Origin: Brevundimonas diminuta
Lineage (GTDB): Bacteria > Pseudomonadota > Alphaproteobacteria > Caulobacterales > Caulobacteraceae
Reading direction: 5' to 3'
NCBI RefSeq assembly: GCF_022654015.1
Contig: NZ_CP073063.1
Location: 620,001-684,000 of the forward strand
Length of the DNA: 64,000 bases
This document shows, piece by piece, positions 18,847 to 27,943 of the stretch. The position numbers were made by a program, and so were the translations under genes. A model generated the notes under the pieces. The model worked only from the letters and a program-made list of their open reading frames with translations, was not told the DNA's origin and made no database searches. Every line of letters starts with the position of its first letter. Positions within the stretch are counted from its first letter, which is position 1.

Positions 18847-21024
18847 GTGAAAGTCGCCTCGGTCCTCATTCCCCTGCCGGTGCCGGAGGCCTTCGACTAC
18901 GAGGTTCCCGAGACGCTGAGCCTGGCCCATGGAGATTTGGCGCGGGGAGATCAGGTCGCCGTGCCGCTGGGGCCGCGCCTGATCCGGGGCGTTGTGTCCG
19001 AGGTGTTCGAGACGACGGGATCGAACCGGCGGCTGAAGGCGATCGATAGCCGCCTGGACGATCCGACCCTGCCGGCGGGCGTGATGGACTTCGTGGAATG
19101 GGCCGGGCGCTGGACCTTGTCGGCGCCGGGCGAGATGGCGGCGACGGCGTTGAAGGGCTTGCGCGCGCCCCGGCCCCGGCCGGAGCGCCGGGTGCGTCGG
19201 GTGGGCGAGCGGTCGCCCTCGCGCGCCACCCCGGCGCGGACCGGCGTGCTGGAGGCCCTGGGCGATCGCGCCATGCCGCCGGCCGATCTGGCGCGGGCGG
19301 CGGGCGTGTCGTCGGGCGTGGTCAAGGGTCTGATCGACGAGGGCGTGCTGGAGATCATCGAGATCGCGGCCGAGGCGGCGTTCGACCGGCCCGATCCCGA
19401 CCACGCGCCCGCCGCGCTGAACGGCGACCAGGCGGCGTCGGCGACGGCGATGGCGGACGGCGTGAGCGGCGGCGGCTTTCGCCCCTTCCTGCTGGACGGG
19501 GTGACGGGATCGGGCAAGACCGAGGCCTATCTGGAGGCCATCGCGCGGGTGCTGCGGGCCGATCCGGCCGCGCAAATCCTCATCCTGCTGCCCGAGATCG
19601 CCCTGACCCAGGCCCTGATCGAGCGGATCACGGCCCGGTTCGGCGCCGCTCCGGCCGAATGGCATTCCGGCGTCGCCCCGCCGCGCCGCCGCCAGGTGTG
19701 GGAGGCGGTCGTCGCCGGGCGCTGCAACATCGTGGTCGGAGCGCGCTCGGCCCTGTTCCTGCCCTTCGTCAACCTGCGCCTGATCGTGGTGGACGAAGAG
19801 CACGACGGCTCGTTCAAACAGGAGGAAGGCCTAGTCTATCACGGCCGCGACCTGGCCGTGGCGCGGGCGCGGATCGAGGGCGCGGCCGTCGTCCTGGCCT
19901 CGGCGACGCCGTCGCTGGAGACGCTGTGGAACGCGCAGAGCGGGCGCTACGACTGGCTGAAGCTGGGCGCGCGGCACGGGACGGCGGTCCTGCCGGACAT
20001 CGCCCTGCTGGACCTGAGGCAGAACACGCCCGACCCGCAGACCTGGCTATCGCAGCCGCTGAGGCTGGCCATCGGCGAAACCCTGCTGCGGGGCGAGCAG
20101 ACCCTGCTGTTCCTGAACCGGCGCGGCTATGCGCCCGTGGTCCTGTGCCGCGTCTGTGGTCATCGGCTGACGGCGCCGGACACCGACAGCTGGCTGGTCG
20201 AGCATCGCTACACCGGGCGACTGGTCTGTCACCTGACCGGCTTCTCCATGGCGCGTCCCAAACTGTGTCCCTCATGCGGGGCCGAGGACTCGCTGGTCTC
20301 GGTGGGGCCGGGGGTCGAGCGGGTCGAGGAAGAGGTGCGCCAGCTGTTCCCCGAGGCGCGCACGGCGGTCTTCAGCTCCGACACCGCGCCGGACGCACGG
20401 TCGGCCCGCGCCTTGATCCAGAAGATGACGGACGGGGAGATCGACATTCTGGTGGCGACGCAGGCCGCGGCCAAGGGCCACAACTTCCCTCGCCTGACGC
20501 TGGTGGGCGTGGTGGATGCGGATCTGGGCCTGCGCGGCGGCGACCTGCGCGCAGCCGAGCGGACCTATCAGCTGCTGGCCCAGGCGACGGGCCGGGCGGG
20601 CCGGGCGGATCGGCCGGGGCGGGCGCTGCTTCAGACCTGGACGCCCGAGCATCCGGTGCTGATGGCGCTGGCGGCCGGCGATCGCGACGCCTTCGTCGAG
20701 GCGGAAATGGCCGAGCGCGAGGCCGCGTCCCTGCCGCCCTATGGCCGTCTGGCGGCGATCATCCTGTCCAGCGAGAATGCGGCCGCCGTGGAGAAGACAG
20801 CGAACGACCTGGCCCAGGCCATTCCCAACGCCGAACGGCTGGAGGTCTATGGCCCGGCCGATGCGCCGCTGGCCCTGGTGCGGGGGAGGCGGCGCAAGCG
20901 GCTGCTGGTGCGGGCCGACCGGGACGTGAACCTCCAGGCCTTCCTGCGGGCCTGGCTGCAGCGGGTGAAGGTGCCGGGCTCCGTCCGCCTGACGGTGGAC
21001 GTGGACCCCTATTCCTTCCTCTAG
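18847..21024 (+). CDS. priA: Primosomal helicase PriA, second zinc site lost
   Basis: PriA (725 aa) is a 3'-5' superfamily-2 helicase that reloads DnaB at stalled forks. It has the N-terminal 3'-BD ([21 protein letters not shown]), a winged helix (about 130-190), Walker [11 protein letters not shown] near residue 222 and Walker [11 protein letters not shown] near 318. The zinc region keeps Cys434, Cys437, Cys474 and Cys477, the pairs that bind one zinc in E. coli PriA. In the second site, CPNC has become PDTD and the CHxC pair keeps only Cys461. The GTG at 18847 gives the family N-terminus; there is no in-frame ATG nearby. Confidence 0.95.
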   Translation: MKVASVLIPLPVPEAFDYEVPETLSLAHGDLARGDQVAVPLGPRLIRGVVSEVFETTGSNRRLKAIDSRLDDPTLPAGVMDFVEWAGRWTLSAPGEMAATALKGLRAPRPRPERRVRRVGERSPSRATPARTGVLEALGDRAMPPADLARAAGVSSGVVKGLIDEGVLEIIEIAAEAAFDRPDPDHAPAALNGDQAASATAMADGVSGGGFRPFLLDGVTGSGKTEAYLEAIARVLRADPAAQILILLPEIALTQALIERITARFGAAPAEWHSGVAPPRRRQVWEAVVAGRCNIVVGARSALFLPFVNLRLIVVDEEHDGSFKQEEGLVYHGRDLAVARARIEGAAVVLASATPSLETLWNAQSGRYDWLKLGARHGTAVLPDIALLDLRQNTPDPQTWLSQPLRLAIGETLLRGEQTLLFLNRRGYAPVVLCRVCGHRLTAPDTDSWLVEHRYTGRLVCHLTGFSMARPKLCPSCGAEDSLVSVGPGVERVEEEVRQLFPEARTAVFSSDTAPDARSARALIQKMTDGEIDILVATQAAAKGHNFPRLTLVGVVDADLGLRGGDLRAAERTYQLLAQATGRAGRADRPGRALLQTWTPEHPVLMALAAGDRDAFVEAEMAEREAASLPPYGRLAAIILSSENAAAVEKTANDLAQAIPNAERLEVYGPADAPLALVRGRRRKRLLVRADRDVNLQAFLRAWLQRVKVPGSVRLTVDVDPYSFL

Positions 21025-21033
21025 AGGCGGAAG

Positions 21034-21432
21034 TCAGACCGCCATGACGGTGCCGAGCAGCAGGCGGGCGCCGGCGCGGCCCAGGGTGGCGTTGGTCGCC
21101 GCCTGAAGCTGGGCCGACAGCTGGTCGATGTCGGGCACGACGCCGGGACGCAGACCATTGGCGAAGCGCTGGGCGGCGGTGTTGTAGGCGGCGCGCAGGC
21201 GCGGCGCAGACTGCTGGGCGCGGGTGCGCAGGGCCGCATCAGGCACATCGACGCCGGTTTCAATGGTCAGCACGCCCCGACGACCGTTCGCCTGAAGGAT
21301 CGAGGCGGTGATGACCGGCAGGCGGATATAGGTGTCGGCCGACGGCGCTGCGCCGCCGCTCGAAGCGCCTGCGGAGGTCGAGGCGGCGGCCGTCGCGACG
21401 ACGGCGAGACCGAGAAGAGCGCGGCGTTCCAT
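21034..21432 (-). CDS. Small exported protein, unknown function
   Basis: A 132-aa protein with an N-terminal MERRALLGLAVVATAAAS that could be a Tat-type (double Arg plus hydrophobic stretch) or Sec signal peptide, then a Ser/Gly/Ala linker. The mature domain (about 36-132) begins YIRLPVITASILQANGRRGVLTIETGVDVP, with alternating hydrophobics suggesting beta strands followed by helices. The pattern faintly recalls FliL-like domains (strand, then helix-rich tail), but I cannot assign it. It converges with priA nine bases away and is divergent from ahcY, so its promoter shares the 135-base gap that holds the SahR-like palindrome. Confidence 0.65.
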   Translation of the reverse strand: MERRALLGLAVVATAAASTSAGASSGGAAPSADTYIRLPVITASILQANGRRGVLTIETGVDVPDAALRTRAQQSAPRLRAAYNTAAQRFANGLRPGVVPDIDQLSAQLQAATNATLGRAGARLLLGTVMAV

Positions 21433-21481
21433 GATGAGGTCTCTACCGGCCAGGATTTAAGAAACTGCTGAGCCGGGATCG

Positions 21482-21499
21482 CATAAGGATATCTTTATG
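21482..21499. promoter_or_regulatory. SahR-like (ArsR-family) operator candidate upstream of ahcY
   Basis: CATAAGGAT-ATCTTTATG is an 18-bp palindrome with one mismatched pair, AT-rich within GC-rich DNA and centred about 78 bases before the ahcY start. Its core resembles the AAAGATATCTTT-type site that I recall for SahR, an SAH-responsive ArsR-family repressor controlling methionine-cycle genes including ahcY in Proteobacteria. The palindrome is seen directly; the regulator assignment is inference from position and target gene. Confidence 0.5.
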
Positions 21500-21567
21500 T
21501 GTTTGTTGATACTCGGCGCGCGCCGGGCTATGAGGGCCCAAACTCATTGCGGCCAGGAGCCCAAGCC

Positions 21568-22959
21568 ATGACCGACTACATCGTTCGCGACATCACCCTG
21601 GCCGATTGGGGCAACAAGGAAATCGAGATCGCCGAAACAGAAATGCCGGGCCTGATGTCCCTGCGTGACGAGTTCGGCGCCAGCCAGCCGCTGAAGGGCG
21701 CCCGCATCGCCGGCAGCCTGCACATGACGATCCAGACGGCGGTCCTGATCCAGACGCTGGAAGCCTTGGGCGCCGAAGTGCGCTGGGCGTCGTGCAACAT
21801 CTTCTCGACCCAGGACCACGCCGCCGCCGCCATCGCCGCCAACGGCACGCCGGTCTTCGCCACCAAGGGCGAGACGCTGGAGGAATACTGGGACTACGCC
21901 CACAAGATCTTCGAATGGGCCGACGGCGGCTATCCGAACCTGATCCTGGACGACGGCGGCGACGCGACCCTGCTGTGCGTGCTGGGTCCGAAGGCCGAGA
22001 AGGACATCTCGGTTCTGGCGAACCCGCAGAACGAAGAGGAAGAGGCCCTCTTCAAGGTCATGAAGCGCTATCTGGCTGAGAAGCCCGGCTTCTATTCGGC
22101 CATCCGCGACGCCATCGGCGGCGTGTCGGAAGAGACGACCACGGGCGTGCACCGCCTGTATCAGATGGCCGAAAAGGGCGAGCTGCCCTTCCCCGCCATC
22201 AACGTCAACGACAGCGTCACCAAGTCCAAGTTCGACAACCTGTATGGCTGCCGGGAATCGCTGGTCGACGCGATCCGTCGCGGCACCGACGTCATGCTGT
22301 CGGGCAAGGTCGCCGTGGTCTGCGGCTACGGCGACGTGGGCAAGGGCTCGGCCGCTTCGCTGCGCCAGGGCGGCGCCCGCGTGATCGTGACCGAGATCGA
22401 CCCGATCTGCGCCCTGCAGGCCGCGATGGAAGGCTATGAGGTCCAGACGCTGGACGACACCGCCGGCCGCGCCGACATCTATGTGACGACGACCGGCAAC
22501 AAGGACGTCATCACCGTCGACCACATGCGGCAGATGAAGAACAACGCCATCGTCTGCAACATCGGCCACTTCGACTCCGAGATCCAGGTCGCCGGCCTGA
22601 AGAACTTCAAGTGGGACGAGATCAAGCCGCAGGTCCACCACGTCGAGTTCCCGGACGGCAAGAAGATCATCCTGCTGTCGGAAGGCCGCCTGGTGAACCT
22701 GGGCAACGCCACGGGCCACCCGTCCTTCGTGATGTCGGCTTCGTTCACCAACCAGACGCTGGCCCAGATCGAACTGTGGACCAACGCCGACAAGTACGAG
22801 AACAAGGTCTACACCCTGCCCAAGCACCTGGACGAGAAGGTCGCCATGCTGCACCTGGCCAAGCTGGGCGCCAAGCTGACCGTCCTGACCAAGGACCAGG
22901 CCGACTACATCAACGTGCCGGTCGAAGGCCCGTTCAAGGCGGATCACTACCGTTACTAA
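21568..22959 (+). CDS. ahcY: S-adenosylhomocysteine hydrolase
   Basis: A 463-aa cytoplasmic NAD-dependent enzyme that splits S-adenosylhomocysteine into adenosine and homocysteine, removing the inhibitory product of methyltransferases and feeding the methionine cycle. Family landmarks are [20 protein letters not shown] near residues 51-70, [13 protein letters not shown] near 78, the NAD-binding [10 protein letters not shown] near 252, and the invariant C-terminal PFKADHYRY. The ATG at 21568 follows CAGGAG by eight bases; an upstream in-frame ATG gives a non-family extension. An SahR-like palindrome lies upstream. The flavoprotein gene at 22993 follows on the same strand. Confidence 0.98.
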   Translation: MTDYIVRDITLADWGNKEIEIAETEMPGLMSLRDEFGASQPLKGARIAGSLHMTIQTAVLIQTLEALGAEVRWASCNIFSTQDHAAAAIAANGTPVFATKGETLEEYWDYAHKIFEWADGGYPNLILDDGGDATLLCVLGPKAEKDISVLANPQNEEEEALFKVMKRYLAEKPGFYSAIRDAIGGVSEETTTGVHRLYQMAEKGELPFPAINVNDSVTKSKFDNLYGCRESLVDAIRRGTDVMLSGKVAVVCGYGDVGKGSAASLRQGGARVIVTEIDPICALQAAMEGYEVQTLDDTAGRADIYVTTTGNKDVITVDHMRQMKNNAIVCNIGHFDSEIQVAGLKNFKWDEIKPQVHHVEFPDGKKIILLSEGRLVNLGNATGHPSFVMSASFTNQTLAQIELWTNADKYENKVYTLPKHLDEKVAMLHLAKLGAKLTVLTKDQADYINVPVEGPFKADHYRY

Positions 22960-22992
22960 GCTCTCCCCGAGGCTGGAACCGCGAGGTTCCCA

Positions 22993-24213
22993 GTGACGAG
23001 GGCGTCTTCGGACGCCCTCGTCGACGTCCTTGTGGTCGGGGCCGGCGCGGCCGGCATGATGGCCGCCATCGAGGCTGGGCGACGCGGACGCCGGGTCAGG
23101 GTGGTGGACCATGCCGACCGGCCGGGCGAGAAGATCCGCATCTCGGGCGGCGGGCGCTGCAACTTTACCAATCTGGGCTGCGGGCCGGCGAACTTCCTGG
23201 GCGAGAACCCACGGTTCGCGACCTCGGCCCTGCGCCGCTACACCCAGCACGACTTCGTCAAGCGGATCGATAAGGCCGGAATTGCCTGGCACGAGAAGAC
23301 TCTGGGCCAGCTGTTCTGCGACGACAGCGCCAAGCAGATCGTCCGTATGCTGACCGACGACATGGCGGCGGCGGGCGTGACCCTGAGCCTGAAGACCCGG
23401 GTGGAGCGGATCGCGCGATCCGGCGACGGCTTCACGGCGGTCCTGTCGGACGGATCGCAGGTCACGGCGGCGTCGCTGGTCGTGGCGACGGGCGGCAAGT
23501 CGATCCCCAAGATGGGGGCGACCGGCTGGGCCTATGAGATCGCGCGCCAGTTCGACATTCGCGTCACCGAGACCCGGCCGGCCCTGGTTCCGCTGACGTT
23601 CGAGGCGGGCCTGCTGGAGACGCTGACGCCGCTGGCGGGCGTGGCGGTGGACGCCTCGGTCGCCTCGGCGCCCGAAGGGGCCAAGGCGCGCAAGGCCAGC
23701 TTCAACGAGGCCATGCTGTTCACCCATCGGGGCCTGTCGGGTCCGGCCATTCTTCAGATCAGCTCCTATTGGCGCGAGGGCGAGGCGGTGGTGGCCTCAA
23801 TGGCGCCGGGCCGCGACGTGTTCGAGGAGCTGAAGGCGGCCAAGGCGTCAAACGGCAAACAGGCCGTGCACACCGCGCTGGGCCATATCGTGCCGCGTCG
23901 TCTGGCCGAGAGCCTGTGCCAGCGCGAAGGGGCGTCGGGCAATCTGGCGGACCTGTCGGACAAGGTGCTGCGACGGCTGGATCAGGCGGTCAACGCCTGG
24001 GCGGTCAAGCCGGTTGGCTCCGAAGGTTACAGGACCGCCGAGGTGACGCTGGGCGGGGTCGATACGGCCGCGCTGGACCAGCAGACGATGCAGGCCAAGG
24101 CGGTTCCGGGGCTGTATTTCATCGGCGAGGCGGTCGATGTGACCGGCTGGCTGGGCGGCTATAACTTCCAGTGGGCTTGGTCGTCGGGCTGGGCCGCCGG
24201 GCAGGTCTGCTAG
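22993..24213 (+). CDS. HI0933/YhiN-family flavoprotein
   Basis: A 406-aa FAD-dependent protein of the HI0933 family (also called BaiN/YhiN-like NAD(P)/FAD oxidoreductases). The dinucleotide-binding motif VVGAGAAGMMAAIEAGRRG is near residues 14-32 and the family hallmark RISGGGRCNFTN near 49-60; SGPAILQISSYWR near 243 and the C-terminal FIGEAVDVTGWLGGYNFQWAWSSG complete the pattern. Function is poorly defined in most bacteria. It uses a GTG start with GAGG seven bases upstream, 33 bases after ahcY, so it may be co-transcribed with it. A small hairpin (AGTGCA-5 nt-TGCACT) directly follows its stop codon. Confidence 0.88.
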   Translation: MTRASSDALVDVLVVGAGAAGMMAAIEAGRRGRRVRVVDHADRPGEKIRISGGGRCNFTNLGCGPANFLGENPRFATSALRRYTQHDFVKRIDKAGIAWHEKTLGQLFCDDSAKQIVRMLTDDMAAAGVTLSLKTRVERIARSGDGFTAVLSDGSQVTAASLVVATGGKSIPKMGATGWAYEIARQFDIRVTETRPALVPLTFEAGLLETLTPLAGVAVDASVASAPEGAKARKASFNEAMLFTHRGLSGPAILQISSYWREGEAVVASMAPGRDVFEELKAAKASNGKQAVHTALGHIVPRRLAESLCQREGASGNLADLSDKVLRRLDQAVNAWAVKPVGSEGYRTAEVTLGGVDTAALDQQTMQAKAVPGLYFIGEAVDVTGWLGGYNFQWAWSSGWAAGQVC

Positions 24214-24668
24214 AATTTTCGAGTGCAATCCGTGCACTTCGGCCGGCGGGTCCGCTGACAAAAACACCGTCTAATTCGTCTAATCTGTCTAATTCGGCGC
24301 GGGTTCTGGCGGCGCGCGAAGATGTCAAAGACCGGGGGCGCCATTCTAACACGGTTTGCGACCATGACCGGCAAAGGGTCGCTGGTCGGTCGTAAGTCGC
24401 GGTAAAGGCGCGCAATCGTCATCGCCGATAGGATGGCAGGGGCGGCCGAAGCCCCTGCGGCCCCGCGACGCATGGCGGCGGGCGGCGACGGCGCCTAGCT
24501 TGGAGAGGCGGAACGGGCCCCTCTGGCGTTCTCGCGGTCTGGCGTCCCCCTTCCTTGCGCCGGATCGTGCGACGCGATGTCGGACCGCAAGGGCGTGTCG
24601 ATGCGGCGAAGCTTTCCCCTCCTGGCCTGTCGCATCGACCGCCCATTCTTTTTCGATCGGAGCCCGAC
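24214..24668. other. 455-base non-coding interval with small repeats and hairpins
   Basis: No convincing gene is seen on either strand. The interval holds a 6-bp-stem hairpin right after the flavoprotein stop (24222-24238), three copies of a 9-base unit (24269-24295), and an 8-bp perfect hairpin GCAGGGGC/GCCCCTGC (24436-24458) with no T-run. The rest is GC-rich and probably carries the promoter and leader of the zinc-ribbon gene at 24669. A minus-strand open frame exists at its left end but looks fortuitous. Confidence 0.5.
24269..24295. repeat. Triplicate 9-base direct repeat
   Basis: Three contiguous units read GTCTAATTC, GTCTAATCT and GTCTAATTC. They are AT-rich against a GC-rich background and lie about 55 bases after the flavoprotein stop. 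Their role is unknown; such iterons can be binding sites or replication-slippage relics. Confidence 0.7.
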
Positions 24669-25049
24669 ATGCCCCTTCTGATGTGCCCCAACGACAACGC
24701 CGCCATGCAGACGCTGGAGCGCAACGGCGTTCAGTTCGACATGTGCCCCGAGTGCCGGGGCGTCTGGCTGGATCGCGGGGAGCTGGAGAAGCTGATGGCC
24801 GCCGCCGTCGAGGAGGGGCGAGCAGCCGCCCCGGTCTCGCCCGCGCAACAGGCCTATGCGCCGCCGCCTCAGCCCTATGCCCAGCCCCATGCTCACCCTC
24901 AGGCTCAACCATGGGGCGGCGGGGCGTCACAGCAGTATCGCGACGATCGGGGCTACCGGAGCGACAAATACCGCGACGACCGGCATCGCGACGACGACTA
25001 TCGTTACAAGAAAAAGAAGCGCGACAGCATCTTCGACATCTTCGACTGA
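24669..25049 (+). CDS. Zinc-ribbon (zf-TFIIB family) protein with charged tail
   Basis: A 126-aa protein. Residues 1-42 form a TFIIB-type zinc-ribbon domain with the family core FDMCPECRGVWLDRGELEKL. The first knuckle reads CPND where family members usually have CPxC, so one zinc ligand may be Asp or the site may be altered. After a Pro/Gln/Ala-rich linker (about 55-85) comes a tail of Arg/Asp/Tyr repeats (YRDDR, KYRDDRHRDDDYRYKKKKR) that is probably disordered. Function is unknown; family members are suspected nucleic-acid or protein binders. The start fits the domain, and the preceding 100 bases hold no better ATG. Confidence 0.8.
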   Translation: MPLLMCPNDNAAMQTLERNGVQFDMCPECRGVWLDRGELEKLMAAAVEEGRAAAPVSPAQQAYAPPPQPYAQPHAHPQAQPWGGGASQQYRDDRGYRSDKYRDDRHRDDDYRYKKKKRDSIFDIFD

Positions 25050-25084
25050 GGCCGGCTAGGTCCAGGCGACTTTCGGTCTGCTCA

Positions 25085-25237
25085 CGTCATTCCGAGTGTC
25101 CGTAGGACGAACCCGGAACCCAGGAGAGGCGCATCAGGGCTTGAATGGGCCTAGCGATGCGCCTGTGGCCCTGGGTTGGCTGCTACGCGCCGCCCTTCGG
25201 GTCCGGGTTCTTCGCTCCACTCAGCCCCGGAATGACG
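25085..25237. repeat. 153-bp nested palindromic intergenic element
   Basis: The element is bounded by perfect 10-base inverted repeats CGTCATTCCG / CGGAATGACG. Inside are three more nested pairs in the correct order: GAACCCGGA (25109-25117) with TCCGGGTTC (25202-25210), ACCCAGG (25118-25124) with CCTGGGT (25170-25176), and AGGCGCATC (25127-25135) with GATGCGCCT (25156-25164). RNA from either strand would fold into one long imperfect hairpin. It sits between the convergent zinc-ribbon gene and the 572-aa gene, which is typical of dispersed intergenic palindromic elements. Its copy number elsewhere cannot be seen here. Confidence 0.85.
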
Positions 25238-25264
25238 AACTGAGAGAACTATTTTCTGGAACGG

Positions 25265-26983
25265 CTAGGCCGCCAGACCCGCCTGCTGCATCAGGCCTCT
25301 CAACGCCGCGACGTTTTGCGGGGCGGCGGTCAGGGCGGTGCGGACGTCGGGCGAGCGCAGCAGCTTTATGGCCTCGGCGCGGGCGCGGTCGGCGACGGGG
25401 CCGAGCGGGCCGGCTTCTCCGGTGGCCAGTTTCAACAGGGCTGTCAGCTTTTGAGGCGCAGCCACCTGGGCGCGGACGATCTGGGCGATCAGATGGGCGT
25501 CGGCCTCCAGATTGGCGCCGACCGCGCCGATGGCCTCCATGATCTGCGTCTGGTCGTGGTCGGCCAGATGCGCGGCCTGAACCGAGCGTTGAAGCCGGGC
25601 CAGGGTCGCGAGCTTGTGCGAGGCGGACGGGCCGCCCGGGACGGACTGGCGGATCTCGGTTTCGAAACGCAGCGAGCCGATACAGGCGCTGAGCCAGCGC
25701 GAGGCGGCGCGCTTGTTGGCCCCGCCGGTGACGTTCTCGCACAGGCGGGTCAGCTGCTCGGCCTCGGCCAGAACCGTCGGGCAAGGATTGACGTAGGCGC
25801 CGACGAAATCGGCCGTAACCAGGCTCTTGGAGCGTTCGACGAAGGCGATCTGGACCTCTTCCAGCGTCAGCAGACGACCGGCCGAGGCGGTCAGGGCCAT
25901 GGCCAGCAGACGCAGGATGTCGATCTCTCCGACCGGATCGTGGGGGCGGAGGCGGCGCTGGCTGGTCAGTTCGCGGGTGACAAGGCGAGCCAAGGACGCG
26001 GCCAGAAGCGGAAACTCGCCCGAGGCCAGATGCAGGCCCAGGCGCGCGGCCGGTCCCTCGACCTGGGGCATCATCAGGGCGAGGCGCGGGTCCATCCGCA
26101 ACAGGGCGTCCATCTCCTCCGGCGCGACCATGCGCACGATAGCCGCCAGATTGGCGCCCTGGTCCAGAGACGGGCCCAAAATCTCGGTCAGGTTGGTGCG
26201 CACCGCCAGCATTTCGGCGACGATCTGCTCGACCACCACCACGACCAGGGCGCGCGGCGGGCCGTCGGCGGGCGCGGCGTCCATCAAATCCATCAGCACG
26301 GTCAGGCGATCGCGGGCGCCGCGCCGATCCTTCAGCGCGCCGGCGACCACGCCGCCCATGCGCAGCGCCCGATCCGGCGCGCCGGTCAGCCGATGCGCCA
26401 GATCGGCGATGGAGCGGTCATCCAGCGCGGGGAACAGGCCGTCGCGTCCGGCCTTGCGCAGCCGGGCCATCGCCTGTTCGGTCAGCTTTTGATAGTGGCG
26501 CACGACCCCGTGCACCTCCTGGCCCGTGGCTTGGCTTTCGGGGACCGCGACCTTCTGAATGGCGTGCTGGAGCTCGACCCCAGCCGCCTCCAGCCGTTCG
26601 GCGACATCGGGGCGATGCAGCAGTTCGAAGGCGGTCACGCCCTCGCGTTTCAGCCAGTCCTCCAGCACCCGGCCGATCAGGGCGCGGGCATGGGGCGAAT
26701 AGAGTTCGGCCGGACTGCTGCAGGCCGGCGGGACCGCCTTGTCGGCGACCTTCTTCTTTCGCTCCTCCGGCGCGCCCAGCGTCAGGATGGTCAAGGAGCT
26801 GAACTCCATCGTCTCGGGGTCCAGCGTCTCCTTGGTTACGCGCGAGGCGATGGCGAGACGGTCGCGAAGCTGCTCCTCGGCGGTCTCGATGGCGTGTTTG
26901 CGGTCTTCGGTCGCGATCAGCAGCGTCCACGATGACGGGGCGCTCTTGCGGACATAGACTTCGTAATGGATCGGACCCGCCAT
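25265..26983 (-). CDS. Uncharacterised 572-aa helical protein
   Basis: A large cytoplasmic, almost wholly helical protein with no signal peptide, membrane segment or catalytic motif that I can name. The N-terminal 60 residues (GPIHYEVYVRKSAPSSWTLL, then a helix) may form a small alpha/beta domain. The rest consists of repeated amphipathic helices of roughly 35-45 residues, reminiscent of an alpha-solenoid scaffold. The ATG at 26983 is chosen over one five codons upstream because AGGA lies eight bases before it. The gene is divergent from chvI with 255 bases between, so it may share regulation with ChvG/ChvI. I recognise no family; it is probably restricted to Caulobacterales and relatives. 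Confidence 0.8.
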   Translation of the reverse strand: MAGPIHYEVYVRKSAPSSWTLLIATEDRKHAIETAEEQLRDRLAIASRVTKETLDPETMEFSSLTILTLGAPEERKKKVADKAVPPACSSPAELYSPHARALIGRVLEDWLKREGVTAFELLHRPDVAERLEAAGVELQHAIQKVAVPESQATGQEVHGVVRHYQKLTEQAMARLRKAGRDGLFPALDDRSIADLAHRLTGAPDRALRMGGVVAGALKDRRGARDRLTVLMDLMDAAPADGPPRALVVVVVEQIVAEMLAVRTNLTEILGPSLDQGANLAAIVRMVAPEEMDALLRMDPRLALMMPQVEGPAARLGLHLASGEFPLLAASLARLVTRELTSQRRLRPHDPVGEIDILRLLAMALTASAGRLLTLEEVQIAFVERSKSLVTADFVGAYVNPCPTVLAEAEQLTRLCENVTGGANKRAASRWLSACIGSLRFETEIRQSVPGGPSASHKLATLARLQRSVQAAHLADHDQTQIMEAIGAVGANLEADAHLIAQIVRAQVAAPQKLTALLKLATGEAGPLGPVADRARAEAIKLLRSPDVRTALTAAPQNVAALRGLMQQAGLAA

Positions 26984-27238
26984 GGGCCGATCCTGCACCC
27001 CAAGCCTTTAAGGCGAGGTTTTCGAAGCCGGAATATTTCTAAGCGCGCCCGAGCGACGGCGCGTGCGCGTTGAAACGAGGCGGCGCCGTGACCATCTGGA
27101 CGTCACCGAACCGCTTTCGGGTTGCCGGCGATTTTCATTCGAGCCGAAACGCCTTAGCCCTAATGTGACCGAGATCGAACGGTTACGCTTGCTGTGCGTT
27201 CTTGCTCGCGGGAACGTAAAGTTCAGGAGAAGACACCT

Positions 27239-27943
27239 TTGGCCAACATCACTCTGGTCGATGACGACGAGAACATCGTGGCGTCCGTTTCGCTGGCGCT
27301 GGAAAGCCATGGCCACAAGATCACCGCCTATCACGACGGGGCCTCGGGTCTGGCCGCGCTGGAATCCTCGCCGCCCGATCTGGCGATCCTGGACGTGAAG
27401 ATGCCGCGCATGGACGGGATGGAGGTGCTGCGTCGCCTGCGCCAGACCTCCCAGATTCCGGTCATCATGCTGACGTCCAAGGACGAGGAGATCGACGAGA
27501 TCCTAGGCTTCAACCTGGGCGCCGACGACTATATCCACAAACCGTTCAGCCAGCGTCTGCTGATCGAGCGCGTCAAGGCGCTGCTGCGCCGCACGGGCGC
27601 CGACGGCGGCGAGCCGGAATCGGCGGCCGAAGTCTCGGGCCGGGCGATCAAGCGCGGCAAGCTGTCGATGGACCCGGCGCGCCATGAGTCGACCTGGGAC
27701 GGCAAGCCCGTCAAGCTGACCGTGACCGAGTTCCTGCTGCTGCAGGCCCTGGCCCAGCGTCCGGGCTTCGTGAAGAGCCGCGACAACCTGATGGACGCCG
27801 CCTACGACGACCAGGTCTATGTCGACGACCGCACCATCGACAGCCACGTCAAGCGGATGCGCAAGAAGTTCCGCGCCGTGGACAATGAGTTCGACGCGAT
27901 CGAGACCCTGTATGGCGTCGGCTACCGCTACCGCGAGAGCTGA
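27239..27943 (+). CDS. chvI: Response regulator ChvI (OmpR family)
   Basis: A 234-aa DNA-binding response regulator, partner of ChvG in the envelope, acid and osmotic stress pathway of alphaproteobacteria. The receiver domain (1-120) has the acidic pocket VDDDEN and phosphoacceptor Asp52 in [13 protein letters not shown], with Lys in YIHKPFSQ. The OmpR winged helix (about 140-232) ends [12 protein letters not shown] assign a TTG start at 27239 with AGGAGA ending nine bases upstream; this yields an N-terminus ([10 protein letters not shown]) like other ChvI proteins, whereas the open frame upstream does not. It overlaps chvG by 32 bases and heads the block chvI-chvG-hprK-EIIA-ptsH. Confidence 0.93.
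   Translation: MANITLVDDDENIVASVSLALESHGHKITAYHDGASGLAALESSPPDLAILDVKMPRMDGMEVLRRLRQTSQIPVIMLTSKDEEIDEILGFNLGADDYIHKPFSQRLLIERVKALLRRTGADGGEPESAAEVSGRAIKRGKLSMDPARHESTWDGKPVKLTVTEFLLLQALAQRPGFVKSRDNLMDAAYDDQVYVDDRTIDSHVKRMRKKFRAVDNEFDAIETLYGVGYRYRES

Noticed and set aside
21544..23727. 727-codon minus-strand open frame
   Set aside because: It lies opposite ahcY and the flavoprotein, both of which have unmistakable family motifs; the antisense product looks like a composition shadow.
24436..24458. Perfect 8-bp hairpin GCAGGGGC/GCCCCTGC as a terminator
   Set aside because: Neither side carries a T-run and it is more than 200 bases from the end of the flavoprotein gene.
24210..24473. Possible 87-codon minus-strand gene in the 24.2-24.7 kb gap
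   Set aside because: The product has an Ile-Arg repeat that simply reflects the triple 9-mer, lacks a ribosome site and resembles no family.
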